Assembly (NCBI GenBank): GCA_019787685.1
Contig: JAHNUO010000074.1
Span: 1 to 53,163, forward strand
DNA length: 53,163 nt
Direction: 5' to 3'
From: Chiua virens
Taxonomy: Eukaryota; Basidiomycota; Agaricomycetes; Boletales; Boletaceae
The notes under the pieces were generated by a model. The model was not told the origin of the DNA and searched no databases. It saw nothing but the letters and a program-made list of their open reading frames with translations. The stretch's first letter is position 1; every line of letters begins with the position of its first letter. Shown here one piece after another: positions 1 to 12,780 of the stretch. A program made the position numbers and the translations under genes.

Positions 1-1660
1 TTTCGAAAATTCCTTTTCTGGCGTTTTCACTAGGCTCGTGACCAGTCGTCTAAAAGAGGCAATCCGGTGGAGAGCCATCGATAGACGATCGATGGCACCA
101 ATCGACCCGTGACTGCCAGCGCGGCCACACGAAGGGCCTTCAATGAAGACCAAACATTCTGCCCGCCAGTGACCCCTGCCATCATCCACGCGTGTGTGTT
201 GCTGATCACTACGCCTTGTAGAACCCCCCAAATAAGAGTTCAAGGGCGTCAGTGCATGCCCTGCCTCATTCACAGAAGACAGATTCAGTCCCAAACTCAC
301 CAAAAGGCATGTTTCTATGCTGCACTGCGCTTTCCGTTGAATCCTTTAGTCTGCGACTTGTTATAGAACGGTGTTTCTCCTGGTCGGATGGTCTGGCTTT
401 TAAATTGCCTAGCTGGTGTATAGAGTGCGCGACGCCAAGTTAGACATACAACCCGTACGAAATATCGGGGCCCCCACCGTACGTGCTCATTGTCGTATCT
501 ACACTTCACATGTTGTACTCATCCGTTCCAACAGAGCGCATCCGAGAAGGAAGTTAAATCACTCTTCAAAAAGCTCTCTGAAACCTAGTGCGTATCGTGT
601 CACACCCTACGTTCGGCTACTCTAATGACACTGTCAAGTCACCCAGACAAGGTAAAGCCACAGTAAATGGGACGGTCGAAAAAATCACCAACCGCTTCGT
701 AGAAATTACAAAGGTATACTACAAAGGCGTACAAAGCGTGAGCACCCCTTGACTGCTTGACTTTCGTAACGCTTAGCATTCGCAGTAGTCTGACAGATGA
801 CTCAGAGATGATACGCCGCAACTATGAACTGTATGTCATCCCAACGGCCGTCAAGAAGTTTCCATGGGTATCGCGCTGCCTTCATGGATCATCAAGAGCA
901 AGAACAACATGGTCGGACATTGGTGGTTCGGCAGCAGGGGTAAAACCAAGGGTGGCATCGAGGCACGGACTGTAGAGGGTTTCTAGAAGGGTATCGAGGA
1001 GGGAAGTGGACTTGGCCATTCATCGCGTGCTCAGAGGGGTATGCACGCTCTACAGCGTCGTCATCGTGCTTTTCTGTTGTCGTCCTGGCGCGTCCCCCTT
1101 TGGTGTTACGTCATCTGTTGTCGCTCATTCCTCCACGTCACTCGTAGATCATCTCGATATTCATTAATTGTTGGCCACACAATCGCCAGTGTCCCCACCC
1201 CAATCGTACAACAAGTGGGGAAAGGTCTTCTTGGTGGTCATTCCAACCCATTCATCTTCCTCGTGGGGTTGATATGCTGCTTTGCAGGGATGGACATGCT
1301 GGTATCTGGTTTCCCAAACAAGCTTGAACCCGTTCAAGTTGCAACTTCATCGCCACTTTATCATCCAATTGCATTGTAGACACTGAAGGATGTCGAGATT
1401 TGTGCATGCTCCAAAATATGATGATGGGTCTTGCAACCTTAGGTAGGTGATTCGAACATTGGTAACCATTACGATCAGTTCACTTTAGTTTGCAGGGGGT
1501 GGTCTCGTGATTGGGCTGTCAGCTCATTGTCTCATTGACCCCAATGCCTCCATGACGGTCCTCCTGAACACGCGGCTCATCCACACAGCCAACATCAGTA
1601 GGGTCGATTGAGACGCCCTCCAATGCCACTATTAGCAAATGAAAGCGCGGCCACTCGGTC
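1..1660. other. No recognisable gene
   Basis: I see no conserved domain, intron-bearing frame, tRNA or clear terminal repeat here. Open frames on both strands are short (up to about 110 codons) and their translations show no family resemblance or compositional signal of real protein. It lies upstream of the SMC4 pseudogene and may include its former promoter or older decayed repeats. Confidence 0.5.
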
Positions 1661-3887
1661 GCCGAAGACGAGATGGACGTCGAGACAGCAAACATGACTC
1701 GGTCAAGGGCGAAACCTGCATCATCGTCCTCGCACATGCGTCCCAAGCCCATCTCTACTGGGCCAACGCCAAAGGGACGTGCGAGTGCTGGGTCCGAGCG
1801 GATGAGGGGCGCCAAGGCCAGTACAAAGATCAAGGGGCACCGAAGTTAAAGGAAGTCCCTGAGACAGATGAGGGGTCAGATTCAGAGGAAGAAGGGGAAT
1901 GAAATGATGACATGGAGGGACGTAGACCCGACGCACCTCCTGCTAGGAAGAAACCACGAAAGTCAGACGACGAGGAAGAGGAGGAGGAAGAGCAAGGGCC
2001 CTTACAGCAAGGTAGATCTCATCGTGTGGTCAAGGAAGAAGAAGAAGAAGAAGAAGAAGAGAGCACTCCCCCAGCATCCAAGACCCAACGTTCTGCAGCT
2101 AAGCCTCCATCATTGAAAACGATGAAGACCGCCGGCTCATCTTGTAGAGTTCCAAGGCTTGAAAGTGACATCAAAGAAGAGCTGAAACATGAAGATGAAA
2201 AGGCTGCGGTTACAATTTCTGATGATGAAGACATCCTCCCTGTTTAGACAGGTAGAAGTCATAAAGCAGCTGCAGGCAAACCTGCATCAAAGCAGTTGCA
2301 GTCCAAACCATCTTCCAACTCTGCCAAGAAACTATTCTATTCGGAGGACGAAGAGGAGGATCATGTCTCGACCCCGCGACTGCACAAGTCTGCCCTTGCC
2401 ACACCCTGAAAAGATCCTGTGCCTGAACAACAGGTAGCAGTGGCCGAAGAAAAGGATGGCCTAGATGGCTTTGATCAGCAATACAAGGCTACTCCGTGCC
2501 GCACTAAACAACAAGATCCCAACAAGATCTTTTCCCCTGCTCAGCTGTCTGGCACTCCAAAACTGGCGCCACCAATGGAGGACAAAGAAGAGTAATCCCT
2601 CTTGGAGCCCAGAGTCTGACCACAACTGCAACCACAACCTCCTCCCATCGAAGAAGGACCAAAATGTCGATTAGTTATTCACAAAATAGTACTGGTCAAT
2701 TTCAAGAGCTATGCAGGAAGACAAGAAATTGGACCATTCCACAAGGTATGCGTTTCATAGATTGTTCGAGAGTTAACCATACCTATCATCTCCATGGTCA
2801 GTCATTCTCATCGATAGTCGGTCCCAATGGTTCAGGTAAATCAAACACCACCGATGCGTTTTTATTCATGTTTGGATACCGTGCGTTGACAATGCGACAA
2901 GGCAAACTATCCGAGCTGATCCATAACTCAGCTCAGTATTCCGATCTCAATGAATGTCATGTTGAAGTACACTTCCACGAAATTATTGATTTGGTGTGTG
3001 TTTTGCTTGAAAATTCAATCTGTATTTGCTTACAAGTCACTTAGCCTGGTCCCGACGCATACAAAATAGTGCCAAAATCCCAACTGATGGTAGGGTGGAT
3101 AGCTTACAAGAACAACGCAAGGAAGTATACGATCAATGGATATACTGGTAACTTTACGGAGGTTCAGATGCTCCTCAAAGGTTGGGGGATTGATCTCGAC
3201 CACAAGTGGTTCCTCATCTTGCAGATAATTCATGGTCAATGAATGTCACTCAAAGCGATTTGACTTATGTACCAACCAGGGAGAAGTCAAATCGATCACC
3301 CAGATAAAGCCTAAAGCCCAGAATGAACATGAAGATGGACTGCTCGAGTACTTTGAAGACATCATCGGTACCTCCTCATACAAAACCCTGATCGATGAAG
3401 CACTTGCGGCAGCCGAAACTCTGACTGAACAATGAGTTGAGAAGCTGAATCAGTTACACATTGTTGAACGGAAGAAGAATGCGCTTGAGGCGCAAAGGAA
3501 GCAGGCATTGGATTACCTGGGCTTATTTAACGACCATGTGAGAGTGCAGAGTCAACTCTGGCAATGGTACCTCTGGAAGTATTTGGAGCAAGAAGCTAGG
3601 CTTAAGTTGCAGATTGTGAGCACTTTGATGTTAGTGTTGCATCTGTCTGCTGATGGGATTGCTGTATAGTCAAAGTACCAGAAAGAACTGGATGCAGAGA
3701 TGGAGAGGAACAGAGACGATATTACCCACTTGGAGATGTTGGAGAAACTTGAGGAGCATGTGAAGGCATACAAGGTTCATCGTCGTTCATAATCTCTTCT
3801 AGATTTGACTGCTCAGTCAGCTATCTCACCTTATCAGGAAGTGAAACTGCTGCTGAAGATGCTGTCAAAGACCAGACTGTGCATGAG

Positions 3888-5474
3888 TAGTGTTTCCGCG
3901 GCCCGGCCCAAAAGCCCTGAGCCGGCCAAGCCGAGCCCCCAAAAGCTGGGCCGGGCCAGGCCCTGCTTAGGGCTTTGGGGAGCTTAGAGCCCGGCCTGCA
4001 ATCTTGACAGGCCGCAAGCCAAGCCAAGCCAGGCCCCAGAAGCCCCGGAGCCGTGAGATTGTTAAGACGAGGATGACAACAACAACGCGACAACTGCTAT
4101 AACGCAGTTGTTGCGTTGTCATCATCGTTTTTAGGCGAGGGTGACAATGAGGGTGACAAGTGTGAGCAACGACAACGACAACGACGTGACGACTGCGATA
4201 TCGCGGTTGTCATGTCATTGTCGTCATTGTCAGGCAAGGTGAGGTGGGGCAAGGTGAGGGTGAGGGTGAGGGTGAGGACAACAAGGGTGAGCAAGGATGA
4301 GGGTGACAACAGCAATAGCACTGCGTTATCGTGGCGCTCGTGTTGTCGTCGTCATCATCGTTGTCAGGTGAGGGTGAGTGAGAGGATGACAGAGGTGACG
4401 GAGGAGGACAACGATGACACGAGCACCACGATAACGTGGTGTTCGTGTTGTTGTTGTTGTCATCATTGTTGTCGGGTGAGGGTGAGCGAGAGGACAATGG
4501 AGGTGAGGGACGATGACGACGATGACGATGACACGAGCACCATGATACGTGGTGTTCGTGTTGTTGTTGTTGTTGTCATCGTTGTTGGATGAGGGTGAGC
4601 GAGAGGATGACGGAGGTGAGGGACGACAACGACAACGGCGACATGAGCACCATGATATGTGGTGTTCATGTTGTTGTTATTGTCATCATTGTTGTCTGGT
4701 GAGGGTGAGGACCAGGACGAGGATGATGGGGGTGACTCCGAGTCAGGTGAGCAAGGATGACGAGGATGACACAAGCACCACAATAACATGGTGGTCGTGT
4801 TGTTGTCGTCATCGCTGTTGTTGTCAGGGACTCAGAGAGGGGTGGCATGCCGCACCACGTCGTTGTGGCATGTCGCATCGTCTGTCCGCATCATGTCCAG
4901 GGTGAGAGGAGAAGGAGGGAGGCCAGGAGGTCATCGTGTCGTCCATCGTGTTGGGTGTGGTGGCACAAAGGAAGGTGGGTGGGTGAATGCAGGGAGGGTG
5001 AGTCGCATTGACGATGCAACAACATGCTGCATTGTTGTTGTTGTTGCGGCACATTGTGGCATCGTCCTCGTGTCCAGGCAGCATGAAGGGTGGGGACAAG
5101 GTGTTCGTCACATCGTGTCGTGGCCTCATCATGGTTGCTGTCGTTGTATGTCATCGTCAGGTTCCAGGGTGGCACGGAAAGGTCGAGGGACACATACATT
5201 GTCGCATTGTCATCTCGTTGTGACAACTCATCAATTTCCATTTTAGGTAATACCCGATGACAATGCGACAATGGCAATGACACGACGACCGTGATTGCAC
5301 ACTTCCCTGCGTCAAGCTGTGGCCTGGCCCTAAGCTGGGGCTTCCAAGCCAGGCTGGGCCGTCTTTAGGGGCTTTGGGGGCCCAAGGCCTGGCCTGCAAT
5401 TTTGTCAGGCCGCTGGCCCCCAAAGCCGAGCCCAAGCCGGGGCTTTTGGGCCAGGCCGGGCTGCAGAATCACTA
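3888..5474. mobile_element. hAT-like non-autonomous element inserted in SMC4
   Basis: This 1,587-bp insertion begins TAGTGTTTCCGCGGCCCGG and ends with the imperfect inverse (reverse complement TAGTGATTCTGCAGCCCGG). It is flanked by 8-bp direct repeats, TGCATGAG at 3880-3887 and TGCATAAG at 5475-5482, with one mismatch. Removing the element and one repeat copy rejoins SMC4 coiled-coil codons in frame (VKDQTVHE then KQAVGLEE), so the boundaries are well supported. The 8-bp duplication and TAGTG start fit the hAT superfamily. Subterminal zones are rich in GGCCC and AAAAGCCC words. The interior is a GTGAGGGTGAG / GACGACGACAAC minisatellite. No transposase is visible, so it would have needed one in trans. 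Confidence 0.8.
4090..4810. repeat. Minisatellite inside the hAT-like element
   Basis: Degenerate tandem units combine GTGAGGGTGAGCGAGAGGA with runs of GACAACGACGATGACACGAG and GTGTTCGTGTTGTTGTTGT. Successive copies are about 110-130 bp apart. Open frames on both strands here are consequences of the repeat and not genes. A compositionally similar minisatellite occurs at 22620-23220. Confidence 0.7.
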
Positions 5475-6770
5475 TGCATAAGAAGCAAGCCGTCGGGCTC
5501 GAAGAATGGTGCAAGCATGCTAATACTAAGGCAAAGAAGCTGAAGAAGATGCTGCAGGAGGTTCACATCTCTTTTGTTGTTGCATATCATCCTCTGATGT
5601 AGTCTGACTCCATCTGCAGGATGAACAGGCAAAGGCCATGGCTGAACGCACAATCAAAGATAGCACAGCCAAAATTGCACGCAAACATGCAGAGATCAAG
5701 GAACATGAGGTGCAGCTCAAGAAGGAAGAGGACATCCTTGAAAATATTTGGGATAGCTTGGAAGGTATGTCATTATGTGCATATCCCCTCTGGCCTGACG
5801 AACACTGCACTTGCAACAGACAAGATGCAAGTATTCCACGACCAGATTGAGATCAAGCAGAAAGACCTTCAGCCATGGACTACGAAGATCAATAAGAGAT
5901 GAGCGAGAAGGATGCATTGGCAAAGAAAGCTGCCGGTGTCAAGGACATGGTCAAGAATTCTCAAGAAGATCTTGAGTAGCAACAGGCATCACAACAGGCC
6001 AATGTTAGTCTCTCTTATGATCAAGAAATTAACTTGAGAATGATTTTGTGTTGTAGCTCAAAAAGTTAAACAGCCTGAAAGCCACAAACACAACTTTGCA
6101 GAAGGAACTGCAGGCTTACCAGAAGAACTTCCATGTACAGGCTCATAACCTACATGACACGCCATCACTCACTCATGACCATTCATGTTTGCAGGCTACT
6201 CAGGCACAAATGCAAGAATTGCAGGGCAAATCATTCTCTCTTTGACAGAGAACCAAGGAAGCCAAGGCATCTCAAGTGGCCAGTACATCACAAAACAAGG
6301 TTCTTGATTCCCTCACCCATCTCAAGCAGACCGGGTGCATCGACGGTTTCCACATATGTACTTTCTGTTCCTTACCTTTCAGATATGCAGAATCAGGCTT
6401 CCTGTAGGGTCACCTAGGCACTTTTGGTACGATTCCTGACAAGTACAACATCGTGATCTCTACTGCTTGTGGTGCACTCCAAGTCCACAATATGGTCGTC
6501 GACACCATGGCTCAGGGACAAGCCTGCATTGACTTTCTCCGGTCACAAAACATCAGTCACACTTCCTTCATGGTCCTTGAGAAGCTTCCCTCCGACCACA
6601 TTCACAAATGTATCCAGACACCCAAAAATGTCCTGCAGCTATATGACCTCATCAAGTCTAAAGATCCCAAGTTCTTACCTGTGTTTTACAAGGCTGTTGG
6701 GAACACACTCATCGCAGATGATCTAGAGCAGGCTAACCGGATTGTGTTCCGTGGTTCAAGGCAGTGGCGT

Positions 6771-7414
6771 TGAAAGTAATAAATCCTGGCTGTAGTGCAA
6801 TACTCAGGGGGATTGAAAGAAAGAAAAGGGTGAAGGAATGTGATTCCGTTCGACCCAGGGACAATGCTGAGTTGGTGAACAATGAGAAATGGTTTTTGAG
6901 TAGTCTGAGATGAATCCGGGGCAAATCCGGATTAAAATGGATAGAAAAGCAGACACAGCAGTCTGAATCTGGATCAATAAAACACAAGGAGAGTGAGAGA
7001 AAATGAATGTCGACCGAAAATGATGTGAGACAGATGCACACAGGCAAAAGCTCCTGTATTTTGTCAATACAGTGAATTTTATAGTCCTCGGGAATACCCT
7101 CAGACTCGTCCTAAGTAAGGATAATAAAAAAGAAGGTTTTCATATGGTATAAAGTTTGAGAGGCACCCGAACGTCCCTGCAAGGGCTGCATGACATGGTC
7201 TAGCCAATGCTAAGTACGAATAAGGAGCATTAAAAAGAAATAAAAGAGTCCAAGACAAAATGAGTGTGGGTACAGCAATCCGGATGAGTTTGTCCATATG
7301 ATCGAGCAAGTAACGACGGATTCGAGTGGACAGATGGTTTGGATTCAGATTTGGATGATGACGGTGAGTGGTGGGAATGTGCTTTACAAGCACAAGGAAT
7401 ATCTATTCCTTACA
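6771..7414. mobile_element. Probable solo LTR inserted in SMC4 hinge end
   Basis: This 644-bp insertion starts TGAAAGTAATAAATCC and ends CTATTCCTTACA, the TG...CA form of an LTR. Flanking words are GCGT (6767-6770) and GCAT (7415-7418). Removing the element and one copy restores the conserved SMC4 run WRIITLAGQLIDG. No internal coding region or second LTR is present, so a solo LTR left by recombination is the simplest reading. The target duplication is only 4 bp with one mismatch, so the exact edges are less certain than the interruption itself. Confidence 0.65.
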
Positions 7415-8478
7415 GCATATCATTACACTCGCAGGCCAGCTGATTGATGGGTTGGGTACGATGTTGTGCGTGGAGCAATGAGCTCCAGGTTGGCAGTGGA
7501 TGTGGTCAGGCCAGAGGTGCTGAGACAGTTTGAACAAGAAAGTGACACTGCAGCAAGGGAGCTTGAAGAAGTAATCAGAGCACTTAGAGCATTGGAGGGC
7601 AAAGGCGAGCAGTTGGCACTCTCAGGACCACAGCTAGACATGGACGTGGAGAAGCTGACGATGGCAGTGAATAATGGATGGAAGTGACTCAAGGAGGCAG
7701 AGAGGCGGGTGTGTGACCTCAGGTGCATATATCTCTTATCACTTGACATGCTTTTTCTTGTTTCTGTTGGCATTGGACCAGAGTGCTCATTGGTTTACCA
7801 TATTAAGGCGCAGAGCAAGCCTGATGCTTGGGACATGGCATGGATCGAGGCCCTCGAAGGGGAGATTGCATCTGCAATGGCCGAGCTAGAGGAACTCCAG
7901 GCAAAATCAGGCAAAATCAAGGATACGATCAAGGAGCTCAAGAAGAAGATCCTCAATATTAGTGGGTCGCGACTGCTCAAACAATGTTCCACAGTCAACA
8001 GTATCAAGCTACACATCAACCTCACCAACGACAAGATCACGAAGGTGGAGGTGGCGAAAGCCAAGGCTGAAAAGGACATGGTTAAGCATGTGTCATCGAT
8101 CAAGGGGAACACCACTGTTGTAGCAGAGGCAGACAAGGAGATCAAGCAATTGGAAATGCAGCTGGAGGAGGTGGGCAAGTACTTGGAGAAGCTCAAGGTC
8201 AAGGTGAAAGGTGTGCAGATGGCAGCGGAGCATTCAAGGGATGACTTCAAGTTGGATGCACTCAAGACACAGCTGGAGGAGAAGCAGGAAGAGATACAAG
8301 AGTTCAGAAAAAAAGAGGTATGTATGATTTAAATATCATGCACGAATGTTCTGATGTCTCGGTTAGATAGAGTTGATGCAGAAGCTAAACAATGTGAAAA
8401 AGGAGGCCAATGAGAACAAGGATGTGCTGTAGCACTGGCAACTGGAGCACGATAAGCTGAGGCTAGAGGAGATTGAGT

Positions 8479-8882
8479 GTGTTTCCCTGGAGTTTTGTGA
8501 GCACTTGACTGATACAGGATGTCAAAACTGAGAACTCCAGTTTGCTCTGGTTGCTCCTAAGCAACTCTGAGGAGTAAGTGTTTCCCACTTGCACAAGTCT
8601 ATCTCTGGAGGACTCTGGAGACACTCGGAGTTGACATGCACACCCGGGCTTTCTATTCCTTTAGTTCTTCTCCTTTTGGACTCGCTTATTTTAGGTTTAG
8701 AGTTTTCTATCTTATTCAAGCATAGCTCCACCCATAGGTATTTATTCAAACCTTCATCTTTTTCACTCCTCAGTCATTTGCTACCACCTTGGGCAGTGGC
8801 TGAGGTGAGTCTCTAATCATTGCATTGTTATTACCTTACTCATTCATGTAGTGGGCATATCCTGCCCTTACTTAGACTTGAC
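8479..8882. repeat. Possible LTR or repeat boundary replacing the SMC4 3' end
   Basis: SMC4 similarity stops abruptly at about 8478. The next 400 bp has no SMC4 resemblance and contains an LTR-like stretch, TGTCAAAACTGAG (8520) to AGACTTGACA (about 8882). It has TATA-like AT-rich sequence and CT-rich tracts. No matching second copy or target duplication was found, so the LTR assignment is tentative. What is clear is that this junction ends the SMC4 homology. Confidence 0.3.
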
Positions 8883-11800
8883 ACCCAGGGCAGCAGAAAT
8901 ACCCAGTGCATGTACTATAGTTCCCTAGCTAGTTCTATGCAATACAAGCATGGTTATCTTTGCTCCCCAAGCTGCACTTGAGAACACGGTTGCTAAGACC
9001 CCAGACACCCCTTCTACTAGACCTTCCCACTTGCTGACCAACCAACAACTCTCCCCACAAGAGAATATGCCTAAGAGGGTTCACTTCTGACCCACTTCCA
9101 TCCCCTCTCTAAGAGTAGGCCCACTCTCCGAGGATTGACAGTGCGAACACGAGTCGAACATAGGAACCCTTGAGTCAAATGCAGCACAGCCACACTTAGT
9201 GTTAACACTACCCTACTACATCACACTAAATGGCTCCAACTTACTTTTTGGGACTATTGAAAAGGGACCCAAACAATGGCAAACATGAGCAAACATGCTA
9301 CCTTGTCATATCTAGCTTCTAGGACCCTAGCAACCTTTGACCTTTTTCTAATCCAAGAAAGACCACCTTAACTACACTACCCTTGCCTATCCTTATTGTA
9401 TCACTTTTGCCTGTTTTCTAACTACTCTACCAATATTATATTGATTGTAAAGAATGAGCTTGTGGATCTGACCAAATAAATCAAATAGGATCAAACAAAC
9501 AAACAGCAAACAGGGGCATAACTAATGATCTAAACAATGTCAAACATGAGAAAACAAAGACTACTTGTCAGTTTGACTATCCTCCAAACCACCTACTTTG
9601 TCATGTTACCCTACCCTGTCATATACCTTGACTATTCTTTGACAGTTTGACTATCCTATCATGACTTTTGACTACTGCCATGTTGTGGCATGTTATCTTG
9701 ACTACCCTACCACCCTACCTATTCCTGTGACTACCCTTCCCTTGGTTGGATCTATCTTAGAATAGATAATAAACTACTATTATGTCCTACTCTTGCTTCC
9801 TTGACTGTCCTTCAAACTACTCTACCAATATTACTTTTGAGATCTTCTTGACTTGAACTACTACTGTGTTATCACATGTCATCTTGACTACCCTACCTAT
9901 GTATTCCTATGACTACTCTTTGCCAACATCACTTTTGAGATATCCTTGACTTGACTATCACCATGTTACCACATGTTACCTTGACCACTCTACTCTATTC
10001 TTGTGACTACCTTGGTTGAACCCATTTGTGTCCAGAAGCTCAATCTCACTCTGCTATGATTGTATTGACTACTCTTCCCTTAAGTTAGACTAGCCTTCTC
10101 TCTTGACTATTCTTCCCTTGGCCTATCTGTGCTAGGAACCAAATCACAAAAGGACCAAAATGAAGCCCAAATAATGCCAAACATGAGCAAACAAAGACTG
10201 CTTGCTCAGGACTTGACTACCCTTCTCTTGTGGCTATGTCAGTTTGATTATTTCTTAAACTATTCTATCATGACTTGACTGTTGTATTGTTACATTGCTA
10301 CCTTGACTACCTTTCCCTTTGGATGCTACATGCTTGCAGACCACTAGGACTTGACTTGGTTGGACTCATCTGTACTTGCTAGAATGTGACTGACCTCTAA
10401 GCTGCTCTGCCAATATTACTTGACTACACTTCTGACTATGTTGACTTGACTACCCTACCTAATCTTGTGACCATCCTTCCCCTCACTTTGACTACTCTAT
10501 CTATTCCTATGACTACCCTTCCCTTGGTTATCACCTGCTTTTGCATTGACTTGGTTAGAGACTCTTGCCAAAACAGTAGCAAATATGAACAAACAGAGGA
10601 GTGCAGTAGTGTGCTTAGAACCATACATGACCAAATAATGACAAACATGAGCAAACTCAAGATGTTGGACCTATTCTTGAATGTTACCAAACACAAGCAA
10701 ACAAAGACTGCCTGCTATTACTCACAACTTGACTACCTTCCCCTTGAACTATCCTATTCTGACTTGACTGTCCAAACCACCTACTCTGCCATGTTATCCT
10801 ATTACTGTCATATGTACACTATCCCTGCTCCCTTGACTGCCTTACAAACTACTGTATTAATATCTTTGACTACTCTCTGACAGTTTGACTATGCTATGCT
10901 GACTTGACTGTCACCATGTTGCCATATGTTACCTATACTACCCTATCTATTCCTGTGACTATCCTTCTCTTAGTTGGACCTATCATGTCACTTTGACTAT
11001 CCTACCTGATATCTGCCTAGTTGCCACCTGACCACCCCTTCCATTTCTCTACTCAATGTGTATATGACAAACATGAGCAAACAAAGGGAACAAATAGTAA
11101 GACCTCACAATGACAAACATGACCAAACAAGAAGTACTCATTGTAATTACAGAGGAGAGTAGTAGCCAAACATGAACAAACAAAGACAAATATGACCAAA
11201 TAAGAAGCATATGTTGTAAATACAAAGAAGAGAGTAGTTGAATGCTTGAAGCCAAATAATGACAAACATGAGCAAACAAAGACTGCTTACTACCCTACTT
11301 ACACAGTTGACTACTCTCTTTCACTATCCTTCCCTAGTATCCTACCTTTGGTTATGAACAAACGACTACCCTTCCCTTTGGTCCCTTCAAGCAACTCTGC
11401 CAACATCCACTTGACTGCTCTTTTTGACTACCCTGCCTGACACCCTGACAACCTGCTACCTTGCCTTGACCATTTTGGACTACTCTGTCATACTAGTTGA
11501 CTGCTTGCCTACCTGTTCACAACTACCCTACTGTACTATCCTGCCAAACCTACTACCTTGCCATACTACCTTGAGACCCATGCTTGCTACCCTCACCCTG
11601 CCTTGACTACCTTGGACTACCCTGCCATACGACTTGACTATCCATTTCCACTTGACTGCTCTTCCCTTTGACTACTCTGCTGACATCCACTTGACTACCC
11701 CTTCCTCCTTTATGTTGACTCCCTGCAACAAATGCCTCTGCCCAGCATGACAAACATGAACAAACCACATCGCTGTCTCCCCACACATGGGACCATCCAC

Positions 11801-11950
11801 GGACGTTGACTACCCTACCTTCTTTCAAACTACGCTGCCTGACTACTCCTAAAGCATGACTTTGACTGCCCTGTGACGAACGCCTCTGGCTTGGCATGAC
11901 AAACATGAACAAACAAACGGTGCCAAACTCTGTCCTGGCCTGTGACAAAG
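8883..11950. repeat. Long degenerate repeat field (TTGACTACC and AAACATGAGCAAAC words)
   Basis: About 3 kb is built of two interspersed, diverged words. One is a pyrimidine-rich TTGACTACCCTACC-type motif, seen dozens of times. The other is a TGACAAACATGAGCAAACAA-type motif recurring near 9290, 9545, 10180, 10590, 10640, 10690, 11070, 11115, 11165, 11265, 11750 and 11905. No conserved coding frame occurs. It resembles an old satellite-like or non-autonomous retroelement interior. The CA/TG excess could reflect C-to-T mutation of silenced repeats, which is inference. Confidence 0.6.
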
Positions 11951-11989
11951 GCCCTCTTGGTTGGCATGGGCACGGGCCCCCCCGGCGCG

Positions 11990-12780
11990 GGGGTTATCAA
12001 GGATAGGAATCCACCTGTTCCTACACATATTAAGCCCTATGAATATAATGGTAATGCTTTCTAAGCCCAATAAAATCAGCTTAGTGAAGGACACAATCTC
12101 CTTCTTCATCCCTCTATATGACATTATGGCATATCACACCAAAGGATGGTCATTGAGCTATTCTAGTATTTCTTCTGGCAGTTTCTGAACCCTCTGATTC
12201 CACTAGTCACATGCACAAGACCCAGAGAAATTGTCTTGATACTCATCTTGCTTCTATGCCATAACATTGCCTTGGTTGATTTTTCATCTTCACAACATGG
12301 GTTTGGCATCTTCCCCAGGTTTAATGTATCTCTAGAAGTCACCTAGAAACATTCTTGAGGTCTCTGCAATTGTATTTCACACCATGAGACTACCTTGTCT
12401 CCTACCCCCTCAACAAAGATCAATTTTTCTAGCCTTAGGAACGCTAGCTAAAAATAAGAATGTACCTGTCCCTGCCTATATTGAACCCTCTGAACACGAT
12501 GGTAACAATTTATAAGCCCAATAAAATCAGCTAAGCGAACAGCATCACTATCTCCTCCTGCCTCTATCAACAATTATAGTATGTCATACCAAAGAAGTGT
12601 TCTACAACCATGCTAGCATTTTTCTAGGGGGTTTTCGAACCCTCTGAATCCATTGGTCACACTCACAAGTCCCAGAAAAATACCCTTCATGTCAATCTTG
12701 CATCCATGCTTTAAAGACTCTTGTTTCATTTTTATCTCCACAACCCGACCGCTGTTTTCCTTGATAAGGGGCTCAAAATG
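11990..12780. repeat. Diverged tandem duplication, about 440-bp unit
   Basis: The segment near 11990-12435 is repeated at about 12440-12780. Shared landmarks in the same order are ATAAGCCCAATAAAATCAGCT-like sequence (TAAGCCCAATAAAATCAGCT), a CATACCAAAG word, a TTCTGAACCCTCTGA-like word and CACAAGTCCCAGA / CACAAGACCCAGA. The copies differ at many positions and by small indels. No gene is visible. It borders the Rep-bearing element on its left. Confidence 0.6.

Larger units (their letters stand above)
1670..8478 (+). pseudogene. SMC4 (condensin subunit) pseudogene, C-terminus missing
   Basis: SMC4 is the kleisin-binding ATPase of condensin. The acidic N-terminal tail (about 1670-2640) is followed by the conserved entry NFKSYAGRQEIGPFHK (about 2695-2745, with an intron next to it) and an intact Walker A GPNGSGKS (about 2820-2845). 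After this come coiled coil, the hinge (about 6420-6770, ending VFYKAVGNTL and LEQANRIVF), a post-hinge segment (SSRLAVDVVRPEVLRQFEQE) and a second coiled coil to LRLEEIE near 8475. The C-terminal signature motif and Walker B are absent. In-frame stops sit at 1900, 2245, 2407, 2593, 2617 and 3433 (first bases), all but the last checked to be in one frame. The frame shifts in the first exon, since the best N-terminus (TRSRAKPASSSS) is in another frame. Intron remnants remain, so this is a decayed DNA-level copy and not a retrocopy. Two mobile elements split it (3888-5474 and 6771-7414). A functional SMC4 must exist elsewhere, because condensin is essential. Confidence 0.88.

Noticed and set aside
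4116..4905. Long overlapping open frames on both strands
   Set aside because: They are translations of a minisatellite inside the hAT-like element, with repetitive Val/Arg/Asp/Thr composition and no conserved domain.
1670..8478. Functional SMC4 gene with large introns
   Set aside because: Multiple in-frame stops, two transposon insertions and loss of the C-terminal ATPase half exclude function.
8883..11950. CRISPR-like array from the recurring TGACAAACATGAGCAAACAA word
   Set aside because: Spacing is irregular, the word is degenerate, there are no cas genes and the organism is eukaryotic.
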